Shown here: piece by piece, positions 17,103 to 25,000 of the stretch | Numbering within the stretch: position 1 is the stretch's first letter | How the letters are laid out: each line of letters opens with the position of its first letter | Source: Bigelowiella natans CCMP2755 | Taxonomy: Eukaryota > Cercozoa > Chlorarachniophyceae | Reading direction: 5' to 3' | DNA length: 25,000 bases | NCBI GenBank assembly: GCA_000320545.1 | Contig: ADNK01001571.1 | Coordinates: 1-25,000 of the forward strand | Position numbers and translations under genes: made by a program | The notes under the pieces: model-generated | The model's database searches: none | The model's input: only the letters and a program-made list of their open reading frames with translations | Told to the model about the DNA's origin: nothing

Positions 17103-19562
17103 ATGGATCTTTCTCCAAGAAGTGGGATGGAGATAGATTCGCTTTCTGCCGCTGTGAATTCCAATCGTTCTAACAACTCCCGTCTAAGCTCCACCGCATC
17201 TTTTAGAACTGATCGTCCCCATCATCAAGTACCATTGTTTCGATTCTCAGAGGATGGAAGTTCCCATAATCGCGGCGGGCTGGGGTCTGATATCTTATTG
17301 AGCCCTCACACCCCGGCTTCTTCCAACTCTCATGATGCCTGGCCTTCTTTTAAAGACCCCGATAAGTTGCATAGGTTTTCATCTCTGACAGGATCAAGTG
17401 GAAGAAATAGTCATGTCATAGACTCCCAAAAACTTTTTGGGTCGATGAGACGTGGAGAGAGCAAGTTTGGAAATAATTCATCAAACTCAGGAACTCCTAC
17501 CACTACCTCGATAAATAAGAATAAAGTAACACTAAATTCCATACCTAGATATAGTCCTCGAGCTACCACTGCTTCTCCTACGCAAAAAGTCCAGATTAGA
17601 GACTCAAATGGCCCGAACAGTATCGCTGTTAGTGAGGGCTCACAAACTGGTGGTGGGAGATTTCACCTACGTAACAATGGAAATTTACAACAACAATCGA
17701 CTAGTAATGGCTTTTTAGAGGCCTCAGTGGCAGCAACAGGTTCTAATTCAGTGATGACCACCGAGGATCCGACCTATCCCCCTTCATCTCCTCCTCCTTC
17801 ATCTCCTCCTCCTTCATCTCCTCCTCCTTCATCTCCTCCTCCTTTGTCTCCTCCTCCTTCATCCCCTGCTCCTCATCCAAGGTCCCAGGGCTGTTTTTCT
17901 AGTATTTCAAGAGCGTTGAAAGGATTAGTTCCTAAACCGCGACTAAGAGTAGCAGTAAGGTTGAACTACCGACCCGTTATTCGAAACCCACATCCCCCTA
18001 CAAGAAGTGCCCTCCCTCCTCCCACCCCTCGTGCCTCCCACCACAGAGATACTCACTGGGCCACCACAAATATAGGCACAGAATCTGGAAACAAGACAGA
18101 AACCTTGATGTTGAGCAATAATAAGCCAGAAATAGAGGACAATATACCAGATAAATTTAAAGATCCTTCTGAAATTCACAGGTTGCTGGTACGCAACAAA
18201 AGCAAGAGGCATCCTTATTCTAGAGATACTACCTGCGATATTGCTATTGGTGCTGAAGAAATAAAGCATGGAACGAGCTCCAACAGGGATAGTGTAAAAA
18301 CAGTAAATACTGAAACCCTAAGACAATCGAATCCACAACAAATGAACAGTGGAGGGCTACGGGCCTTTGCAGGCGCAACAAACAACTGCACCTATAAACA
18401 TGAGGAAAACAGGTTATTGAGGAAAAGCCATCTCCCTGAGGAAAAGAACACTCTGGTCTCAAAGAAACAATATAGCTATCAAAACTTTGATCAGGTCAAG
18501 TCTCCCCGAATCGAAGATAGACGTGTTGGAAACTCATCTTTCCACGGTGCGCAATTCCAACCAGGTGTTCATGGTGGGAATGATGGTGGCGGACAAACTA
18601 AACATCGTATAGTTCAAGACAATGGAATGGCTCAGAGAGAAATGCGTGCCAACAGGAATTTTCGTGATGTTTCAGTGCCAGTCTTCCAGGATATGCAACA
18701 GCAATTTTATTCTAAATCCACGAACGGAAATCCAAATATAGTGAACTCAGACTTACGCCTTCCACATGAGAGAGCTTCTGAATTCCGACCCTCATCAAGA
18801 ATTACCTCACAGAATTCTTTCTCTAAAAATCCTCGGCGACATTCCATTTCTCATCCAATGATGTTGGCCGGAGGAGTCGAGGCTAAATTTGATGCACGTT
18901 CTAAAAGACAAGGTCAAATATCGACCCCTTTTCCAACTTTTCAGTCCCAGCCTATGCAGAGAAGCGTAAGTAATTTGAAGCAGTCAGACTGGAGAGCACC
19001 ACAAAATCATTTTATGGCCCAAGCACCAGTAATCATTAAACAGCCACGGCAGCAATTCGTAATACGGCGGATGTCTAGAGCTCATTCCATGGAAAATCCA
19101 AAAAACAGTGCTTACCTAATGCAAGCGGGCAAAATTTCTCATATGGGGGGTAATTTTAGCCAGACACAGCGTCGGGGGGTAGTTGGGGGGATTTTGTGTG
19201 CAGTTGAAACAAAGATGATGATACCTAGCGACATCACTTACAAAGGAAAAAAGTACATTGGTCCAACCCTTGGCAATCGTCCCACGTACAAATCGAAACA
19301 AACTTGGCGATATTCAATCTATCCACATGGTGTTTCTGAACAGAATGGTAAATTAAGGGTTCAAATAAAACGTAAGGGACTAAATCCAACATACCCTCCT
19401 TATCCAAACACGATAGAAGGACTTTTAGAAGCGGCATATTTTCGAGATCAAGAGACGTTTAAACTTTGGAGGGCTGGAATCCTGGTCAGAAAACCAAAGT
19501 TTAACTTTGAACACAATAGCGGTGGAGGCAAATCTTCCTTCAGCCCAATTGCTTGCAAATAA
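17103..19562 (+). CDS. 819-residue protein with proline-rich repeat and C-terminal AP2/ERF-like region
   Basis: This long intronless ORF starts at ATG 17103 (CAAGATGG context) and ends TAA at 19560-19562. Most of it is Ser/Asn/Gln/Arg-rich and probably disordered. Residues about 224-258 are a Pro/Ser tract built from six 15-bp repeats. The only ordered-looking part is residues about 733-802: W-R-Y, YPHG, G-K-L-R-V-Q-I, a spaced P-N-T-x-E-G-L-L-E-A-A-Y helix, then K-P-K-F-N-F. This order (W-x-V-x-I, then E-A-A-x-A-Y-like, then N-F) resembles the AP2/ERF DNA-binding fold found in plant and stramenopile regulators. If right, the gene encodes a transcription factor with a long disordered N-terminal arm. 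The AP2 assignment is by eye and weak, since the G-x-F/Y strand is diverged. Confidence 0.65.
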   Translation: MDLSPRSGMEIDSLSAAVNSNRSNNSRLSSTASFRTDRPHHQVPLFRFSEDGSSHNRGGLGSDILLSPHTPASSNSHDAWPSFKDPDKLHRFSSLTGSSGRNSHVIDSQKLFGSMRRGESKFGNNSSNSGTPTTTSINKNKVTLNSIPRYSPRATTASPTQKVQIRDSNGPNSIAVSEGSQTGGGRFHLRNNGNLQQQSTSNGFLEASVAATGSNSVMTTEDPTYPPSSPPPSSPPPSSPPPSSPPPLSPPPSSPAPHPRSQGCFSSISRALKGLVPKPRLRVAVRLNYRPVIRNPHPPTRSALPPPTPRASHHRDTHWATTNIGTESGNKTETLMLSNNKPEIEDNIPDKFKDPSEIHRLLVRNKSKRHPYSRDTTCDIAIGAEEIKHGTSSNRDSVKTVNTETLRQSNPQQMNSGGLRAFAGATNNCTYKHEENRLLRKSHLPEEKNTLVSKKQYSYQNFDQVKSPRIEDRRVGNSSFHGAQFQPGVHGGNDGGGQTKHRIVQDNGMAQREMRANRNFRDVSVPVFQDMQQQFYSKSTNGNPNIVNSDLRLPHERASEFRPSSRITSQNSFSKNPRRHSISHPMMLAGGVEAKFDARSKRQGQISTPFPTFQSQPMQRSVSNLKQSDWRAPQNHFMAQAPVIIKQPRQQFVIRRMSRAHSMENPKNSAYLMQAGKISHMGGNFSQTQRRGVVGGILCAVETKMMIPSDITYKGKKYIGPTLGNRPTYKSKQTWRYSIYPHGVSEQNGKLRVQIKRKGLNPTYPPYPNTIEGLLEAAYFRDQETFKLWRAGILVRKPKFNFEHNSGGGKSSFSPIACK
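17781..17870 (+). repeat. Six copies of a 15-bp minisatellite coding Pro/Ser
   Basis: Units of CCTTCATCTCCTCCT, four perfect and two diverged, are in frame and code PSSPP repeats. Confidence 0.95.
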
Positions 19563-20829
19563 TTTGTACTTATGCACATTATGTCAAAAAGTTATAGTAC
19601 AAAACTCGCTCACAGATCCAACGTAAAGTCAAGATGATCGGCGTGCGAGGCAATTTCATTTGCAATGCGATGCACGATGCAGCATGGGACGACCGAGTGC
19701 CGTCGCAATATGTCATCATCGTTACATTCAGACATTGCTTGATTGTGCACCTCATCGATGCGCGAACGCACTCAACTGGTCAGTCGCATTCATTCATCTA
19801 GTTGTGTCGTCTTGGCCGTTCTAGTGTTGGTAGCGAGATCGACATGCACATCATTTGTCCTAGCTAGGCTGGTGATGTCGCTCGCGCGCGCTTTTTCCAG
19901 AGTTAGACCTGCTAGCCTGGCTAGCTGGAGGCGTCCATGCTAGCTAGCTAGCTAGGCTAGCTAGCATGCTAGCATGTGTCGGCGCACGTTGATGATGCGC
20001 GACGCTCCAGCTAGCCAGCGCTGTGGAACAAACCACAACAAACATCTAGGCTGGACGTGCTAGCCAGCGCTGTGGAACAAACCACAACAAACATCTAGGC
20101 TGGACGTGCTAGCATGGCTCTGCGCTCATTTCTAGATTTGTGTTTTCTGTCAGCTAGTCACTTCTAGGGTTCCAGCGTTGGCTAGTTGGTGATGGCTCTC
20201 TTGCACCAAAGTTCCAGAGTTCTGGAGTTGTGCGATGGCGCGACGACAAGCCATTCCAGCATTCTAGATTTTTGCACATCATCTGCGGACCATGCACATT
20301 GCTAGCTAGCTAGATGCACTGCTAGACTGGCACACTTGCTAGGTGAGAGCTAGAGAGTGATGCCACCCACCAACTGCTAGCTGACGCGATGCAGCGCAGA
20401 CCCAGAGCTAGAGAGTGCCGGGCCCACAACTCCAGAACTGCTGTCAAGTCTCTAGGCCTGCACATGCCAGCATGCTGTCATGGGTGAGTCACAACAATGG
20501 TTGCAAGGCAATGTCTAGAATGTGTGTGCGTGCAGCCGACAAGATGCCAGACTTCATTTGCGCCTGCCTAGCCGCGTGCGCAGCTACAGACTAGCTAGCT
20601 GCCAACTGTGGCTAGCAAGACTCACCTAGCTAGCTAGATGGAGACATGTTCGTGACTGCAGTGCATGACGAGGGCATTTCAGCCATCATGCCATGCAGCG
20701 CACCATGCTAGCCACTGTGGAGGCCATGCGATCGGGCCAGCCTAGCCCAGATGGTGGCTAGCGGGGCAGCTAGCTGTGGCGCAGCTCCTTGCAGGCGCCA
20801 CCATCGCAGCACGCAGCAACGATGTCAGC
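19563..20829. other. Gene-free spacer with an extreme density of CTAG
   Basis: From about 19797 to 20775 I count roughly 44 CTAG tetramers, mostly as GCTAGC or CTAGCTAG runs such as those at 19940-19975, 20301-20314 and 20627-20638. Random DNA of this length would hold about four. No ORF of substance or RNA family is recognised. The runs are self-complementary and could form hairpins or serve as binding sites. Confidence 0.75.
20011..20113. repeat. 49-bp direct tandem duplication
   Basis: 20011-20059 (CTAGCCAGCGCTGTGG start) is repeated at 20060-20108 with no visible change, then the first five bases recur. Each unit begins with CTAG. Confidence 0.92.
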
Positions 20830-21855
20830 ATGCATGTCAACTTCTCTCTCAACACGCAATGCATGGCAGCAATGTCTCGATTGTCGTGCAGCGTGGAGCG
20901 CGGCAGCGATGCAGCAACGACAACAGCGAAAGCGAAGGAGCATCGAGAAGCGCAAGCCAAGGCGCACACGGCAACACAAGTCGCACCGGAGCGCACGTGC
21001 ACAAAGAGTGCGCTTTTTTCCGAGCAGCACCCAGGGCAGAAAGTTCCAGAACTTTCCTTCGACTGGCAACCAGTGCCCAGGGTGAGCTCTGGAGTTGAGT
21101 TCTGCGCATGCGCTCCCTTTGTGCGCTCCCAGTTTGCTCTCATCACTTCGCCACCCGCACACAACACTTCGAGGCCTCGAGAAACAGAACTCAAAATCCC
21201 AATTGACAAGACAGAACTCAAAGTCCCAATTGACAAAACAGAACTCAAAATCCCAACAGACAGAAGACTTCAAGCAACAAAGAAAGAACAAAAACCCCAA
21301 ACCACAAAAGTCCCAAAACCACAGAAAACCAAACAAAAGCAAAGAAAACCAAACAAAAGCAAAGAAAACCAAAAAAGGACCGAGAGACTGACGATGACAA
21401 AAGTTGACAACAACAGCAGACCAACCCTCGAGAACAACAAAGACAAACAACCGACAAGCACGACACCAGCAGAGACACTCCAAGAAGTGGTCACACAGCC
21501 CACTCCACGAGCAAGGCCCACGCACGACGTCGGCGACGAGGCACACCGACACTCAGACACATCGCCCCAACAAGCTTGCACTTCAGTGCCACCCGTTCAG
21601 AAGCACGCAGCCTGCCTTGACCACGAGATCAAGGACGATGGCCCGGCTGCGGCCGTTTTGCATGCGAACGGTTTCAACGACGCGCTGCATCACTGTGCCA
21701 TGCCTGTGGCCGCAGAGCCGCCAAAAGTTTTTCCAATGAACACTCGCATGCCAACGCCTCCCATCAAAAGTGACAGTGATGATGCAACACCGCGCAGCGC
21801 GACATGGCTAGCTCGATCACTCATTCGGTCAAATGAGTCCGCATCATGTTGTTAG
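20830..21855 (+). CDS. Low-complexity ORF, doubtful gene
   Basis: The frame is open from a GTG at 20776, with the first ATG at 20830, to TAG at 21853-21855, giving 341 residues. The product is Lys/Gln/Pro/Thr-rich without a hydrophobic segment or recognisable domain. It contains a 9-residue repeat (TELKIPIDK type, 2.7 copies) and a Lys/Gln/Asn-rich stretch. Several other frames, including a 260-codon minus-strand one, are open over the same DNA because T is scarce, so openness alone is weak evidence. The in-frame repeat unit of 27 bp (a multiple of three) favours coding slightly. Function unknown. Confidence 0.3.
   Translation: MHVNFSLNTQCMAAMSRLSCSVERGSDAATTTAKAKEHREAQAKAHTATQVAPERTCTKSALFSEQHPGQKVPELSFDWQPVPRVSSGVEFCACAPFVRSQFALITSPPAHNTSRPRETELKIPIDKTELKVPIDKTELKIPTDRRLQATKKEQKPQTTKVPKPQKTKQKQRKPNKSKENQKRTERLTMTKVDNNSRPTLENNKDKQPTSTTPAETLQEVVTQPTPRARPTHDVGDEAHRHSDTSPQQACTSVPPVQKHAACLDHEIKDDGPAAAVLHANGFNDALHHCAMPVAAEPPKVFPMNTRMPTPPIKSDSDDATPRSATWLARSLIRSNESASCC
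21184..21262 (+). repeat. 27-bp tandem repeat, about 2.7 copies
   Basis: Units at 21184-21210, 21211-21237 and a partial copy from 21238 (ACAGAACTCAAAATCCCAAT). It keeps the frame of the surrounding ORF. Confidence 0.92.
21322..21372 (+). repeat. 20-bp A/C-rich tandem repeat
   Basis: Unit AAAGAAAACCAAACAAAAGC, about 2.5 copies. 20 bp is not a multiple of three, so it shifts frame relative to the ORF at each unit. Confidence 0.85.
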
Positions 21856-22372
21856 ATTGCCAGTGAACTCCGCACTGCTGTGCTGTGCTCGCTGCAATTG
21901 ATGTTTGAGTAGATCTGTGGTGCAAGCTAGCTAGACTAGTTGAGATAGACACATGCCATAGCACATGCATGCAGCAACACAATTCTAGAATTGCGCTCTC
22001 GCATTAAATCCCAGAATTATCCAGCCCTGCTACACTGCGCTTCAACACAACACAGCGATTGGTTTTCGCAGAAACTACCAGGAACGCCACTACGGTCTGC
22101 ATGCCACTTCAGCATTGGCTCGAACAAACAGCAGTGACATGACAGCTCTACAGCCTCAACGCACGTGTATTTGAGCCACCAGGCTTACGAGCTTTCGCAG
22201 CTAAGCGCATGTCTAGATGTATGGCTACTCGTGATTTACGTAAACGTCACACGAGAAATTATTCCCAGAGGGAACCTACTACTACTACTACTTTCTGGTT
22301 TAAGTATAACATCTACTGCCAACGACAAGGTGTGTCGAAGAGTTAAATGTTGATCAATCAAAGCTTCAGAGT
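21856..22372. other. Intergenic spacer
   Basis: CTAG and TGCA words continue at lower density to about 22000. Beyond that the sequence is ordinary. It should contain the 3' untranslated region of the minus-strand light-harvesting gene, but no clear AATAAA was found close to its stop. Confidence 0.5.
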
Positions 22373-23522
22373 CTAGAAGAGTTTATCTGCAACAGGAACT
22401 CCGGTCTTTGCTTCTTCAGCGAGCACGCCCAATGCAGCGAGCATAGCAAGTCGTCCGTTATTGAGCTCCTGGTTCTTCCTTTTCTCAGCAGCATCAGCAT
22501 TCTTGGGCATCAAGCCAAGGGGGTCGAACCCATAGTTTCCACCTTCCTTGCCATCCTTCAACTGAACAAAAAATTATTTTTCAAAAATAAGATAATAATA
22601 CTTAGATATTGATTTCATAAATGAATTACTGCTCCGATAGCTGCGTGCCATTTTGGAAGACCCTCCTTATCGAAGAAAGTGCTGCTTCGAACCAATTCTT
22701 GAATGACAGCTTGAGCTAGGGCGATTTTTACGATAGACTGAGATACATTAATGTTTGTTATGATCTATAATCCTGAAATTATTAACTAAATTACCGGGTT
22801 CTCAGCAAGAACGTGTTTGTACTGCTGCCAAGCGGTGCCAGCAGCATCAGCGTTAAAAGGATGGAACTTCTCAGCGAGGATCTGTCCAACGACAGCCATC
22901 ATACCGAGGCGACCGTGTTGGAGCTCAGCATCACGATACCTACGACGAGCTAATTGTAAGAGAGCTACCAAATAGCGGGTGCTCAAAAATGATTGTTCGG
23001 CTCTTTTGATACTACTTCAAACAATCGTATCTAATACCTGTTGATCACAGCCTTATCAACATCACGGGAAAGTCCGGCTGGATCCCATCCTTGAGGCTTT
23101 TGGAAGATGATATTGTCGTAAACTTTGCCAGACCTACGATGAATCTAGGTGGTTAGACCGACGATTTACCAAGTACCATGACCTAACTACTCGTCATGTT
23201 TTCTTCTATGTAATAACTCAAACTCACATCTTGTCAAGCTCGTTCCATCCAACGTATCCAGACTTAGCACCGACGTTGCGCTTCAATCCACGAGGAGCCG
23301 CCCTGACCATTGACCTCAGGCCAGTCTTAGGAGCAGTGGTTCGCGCTGCAGGGGCAGCGGAAACGAGTCCAAGTAATGCAACACTGAGATACTAAAGAGC
23401 AAATGCTTGTTAATCGATGATTTCAATTCATTTACACTACATAACTTCTATGCTCCTTCTCCACCGGTAAGCGCTCCCACCATCTTCTACTTCTTTCAGA
23501 TATATAGGAAAAATACCAGCAT
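22373..23522 (-). CDS. Light-harvesting chlorophyll-binding protein (LHC superfamily, red-lineage type), 6 exons
   Basis: Exons from high to low: 23522-23517, 23391-23228, 23133-23038, 22939-22795, 22737-22630 and 22561-22373. All introns are GT-AG and phases join to 235 residues. The protein binds chlorophylls and carotenoids in the thylakoid membrane and passes light energy to the photosystems. Helix 1 carries E94, H97 and R99 in ELQHGRLGMM; helix 3 carries E205, N208 and R210 in ELNNGRLAML; these are the paired chlorophyll ligands of the family. YGFDPLGL and WDPAGLS precede the helices as usual. Residues 1-15 (MLYLSVALLGLVSAA) form an ER-type signal peptide, followed by an Arg/Thr-rich transit-like stretch, as in algae with complex plastids. 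A fucoxanthin-chlorophyll, Lhcx-like or Lhcr-like subgroup cannot be settled by eye. Confidence 0.95.
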
Positions 23523-23986
23523 GTTTTGAATTTGGTTGAGGACTGCACGAGGGGGGTCCGCGTCAGGTGTGCTGGAGTATGTGTGTTACGTGCGCGTTAA
23601 GGTCAAGAGCAATTTCAGACCTATCTTTTGGAATTATCGGTCATTCTTGTCCTTAATTACAGCAATATCGCTCAAGTATTGATGTCGCATCAATTAAAAT
23701 TACATACAATATGTCATCGAAAGAAATACACCAATTCCCGAATTTCTCTTGTATCTATGCTATCACAAACGGGGGTTTTAGGGTAAAATCCAACTCCAAA
23801 TGCTTATTTCAACAAAAAAAGTCCTGCATTCAAGAGCAACATTCAGTTTGGATTCGCATGCTTGCTCTTGTGGAGGTGCATGCGAAGAGAAGAAGAGAAG
23901 ATTGTGAGGATATGTAAAATAGGTGAATATACCCTAATTTATATTCTACGGCAATTAAAGTGCTGTTTGAATATTGAAAAGCCTCA
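23523..23986. promoter_or_regulatory. Upstream region of the light-harvesting gene
   Basis: About 460 bases before the start of the minus-strand light-harvesting gene, facing the start of whatever lies to the right. A GC-richer patch (23548-23600, with ACGTGCGCG) is next to the gene and AT-rich DNA follows. No TATA box or light-response element is identified. A 68-codon plus-strand ORF at 23711-23917 has no supporting feature. Confidence 0.4.
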
Positions 23987-24972
23987 ATGTTACATGTCGT
24001 AACACCAAAATACAATGGTATATCCCCTGCCTGTAAGTTGCCGAACAAGCCAAAATATTGGCATGCCTACAATCGTCGCAAGGTTTGTTCATCCTGCATT
24101 TCCTATTCGTCCATAGCCGAAACACATCGACTAAAATGGCCTGGGAATTTGGGTTACGGCATCACATCCAAATCTTCTTCGGAATTAGTTGCGCTGAGTT
24201 TTTACCGAGCCGGCCCATCGCAGCAATCACAGGAGGGGGAGGAAGCAGTCTACATCGAATTAGGTGAATGGACACGATGATCATATTGTCATTATATCGC
24301 TAGATGAGCAGTAGGTGGTTGGTTCTTGTTGCGTAATCCAAGATTGTGTGTGTTAACCAACTTCATCATCGGGACACCTTTCTTTCTTTCTTTCTTTCTT
24401 TCTTAGGCAGGGTTGATTGATGGCGATGATGAGGAGGATCATGTTGCGACGATTGCCACCCTCATCGTCATATACCCGTTCTATACTGCCACCATTTGTT
24501 GAGCCGTTGGTACATCGAGTAATGAATTCGCAGAAACAGCTCGCAACTACTCTTCGTGAAGAACAACTACTAGTCCCCATTCGCATTTGTTCCCGCGGTA
24601 ATAAGTAATAACAAGCACCTTGTGTGGTGTCTCATGTCTAGACTTGTAACATGTCGGTTAATCTGTTCATTTTCGTCTGTAAGTTGAATGATTCACGTAT
24701 AATACAGGAGGAAGTCTTTCAAGAAGCTGCAGGGCACTTCGTAGGACGATGTCCACATCTTCAAAGAGGAGGGGGGCCAGTTGTTATCAACGGGAGGAAG
24801 ATGGTCAAAATTTATCCCCGGGAGAACTTAATACATCATTGGTCAAAGAATTGGAGGGGAAAGTTCATAAGGTAGTCGTTGTAACAACACGCATATCAAC
24901 AACACAACCCTAATAATGCAGCAGCTGTATGTAGCACCTACAGCAGCCATTACTTCTGACTCTGAGAGATAG
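23987..24972 (+). CDS. Probable spliced gene, structure unresolved
   Basis: Several exon-like pieces lie on the plus strand: an open stretch to a good donor (GAATTAG/GTGAAT, at about 24265); an acceptor after a TTTC repeat (24406 or 24410); an ATG at 24420 with an Arg/Ser-rich, mitochondrial-leader-like start; a donor at 24597/24598; an acceptor at 24707 with an exon to 24871; and a last candidate exon 24922-24972 ending TAG. The chain 24420-24597, 24708-24871, 24922-24972 keeps frame and gives 130 residues, containing SPGELNTSLVKELEGKV. However, exon 24708-24871 is open in a second frame too, and the exon at 24407 is open in a frame continuing from the left. No family is recognised. Confidence 0.3.
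24380..24404 (+). repeat. TTTC tetranucleotide repeat before a likely splice acceptor
   Basis: About six TTTC units, immediately followed by TTAG, so the repeat could serve as the pyrimidine tract of an acceptor. Confidence 0.85.
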
Positions 24973-25000
24973 ATTATCTGACTGCTACTAAGTACATATA

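Noticed and set aside
20770-21552. 260-codon minus-strand ORF rich in Cys, Phe and Leu
   Set aside because: It is the complement of the A/C-rich low-complexity stretch; three or more frames are open here because stop codons are scarce. No family features.
1-25000. CRISPR arrays, bacterial operons or ribosome-binding sites
   Set aside because: The direct repeats are tandem micro- or minisatellites without spacers, and the genes have spliceosomal introns.

Overview
The window reads as nuclear DNA of an intron-rich photosynthetic protist with a complex plastid of red-algal type. The evidence is a six-exon gene for a chlorophyll-binding light-harvesting protein whose N-terminus looks like an ER signal peptide, two other genes with many GT-AG introns, AATAAA-like signals, abundant trinucleotide microsatellites and a Ty3/gypsy-type LTR retrotransposon. 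A stramenopile or related chlorophyll a/c alga is my inference; no marker here fixes the species.

Layout. 1-168 (+) is the 3' end of a coding region with an ankyrin-like motif. 1019-5962 (-) is a gene I rebuilt from about 15 small exons; it encodes a SpoU/TrmH-family RNA 2'-O-ribose methyltransferase, and all three SPOUT motifs are present in order. It lies head to head with 6351-8095 (+), a seven-exon protein-L-isoaspartate O-methyltransferase gene, across a 388 bp shared upstream region. 9544-10218 (+) is an ORF for a small single-span membrane protein. 10721-16435 (+) is a complete LTR retrotransposon: LTRs identical by eye, a GTGA target duplication, a Gag-protease ORF and an RT-RNase H-integrase ORF joined by a 4-base ATGA overlap. 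17103-19562 (+) is an intronless 819-codon gene with a proline-rich repeat and a C-terminal region resembling an AP2/ERF DNA-binding domain. 19800-20775 is a spacer extremely dense in CTAG, followed by a low-complexity ORF (20830-21855). 22373-23522 (-) is the light-harvesting gene. The right end, about 23990-24972 (+), probably holds another spliced gene that I could not resolve.

Working together. The two methyltransferase genes both need S-adenosylmethionine: one would modify RNA, possibly in an organelle given its leader, and the other repairs damaged aspartyl residues in proteins. A shared promoter region is the only physical link seen. The retrotransposon is self-contained. The most unusual features are the many introns of the TrmH gene that begin with or contain microsatellite DNA (several donors are GTAGTA), the phase-consistent 25-26 nt micro-exons, the ATGA junction and altered integrase metal and catalytic spacing of the retrotransposon, and the CTAG-dense spacer. 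Exon boundaries were assigned by hand from splice consensus, reading phase and protein-family motifs; no alignment or transcript data were available.
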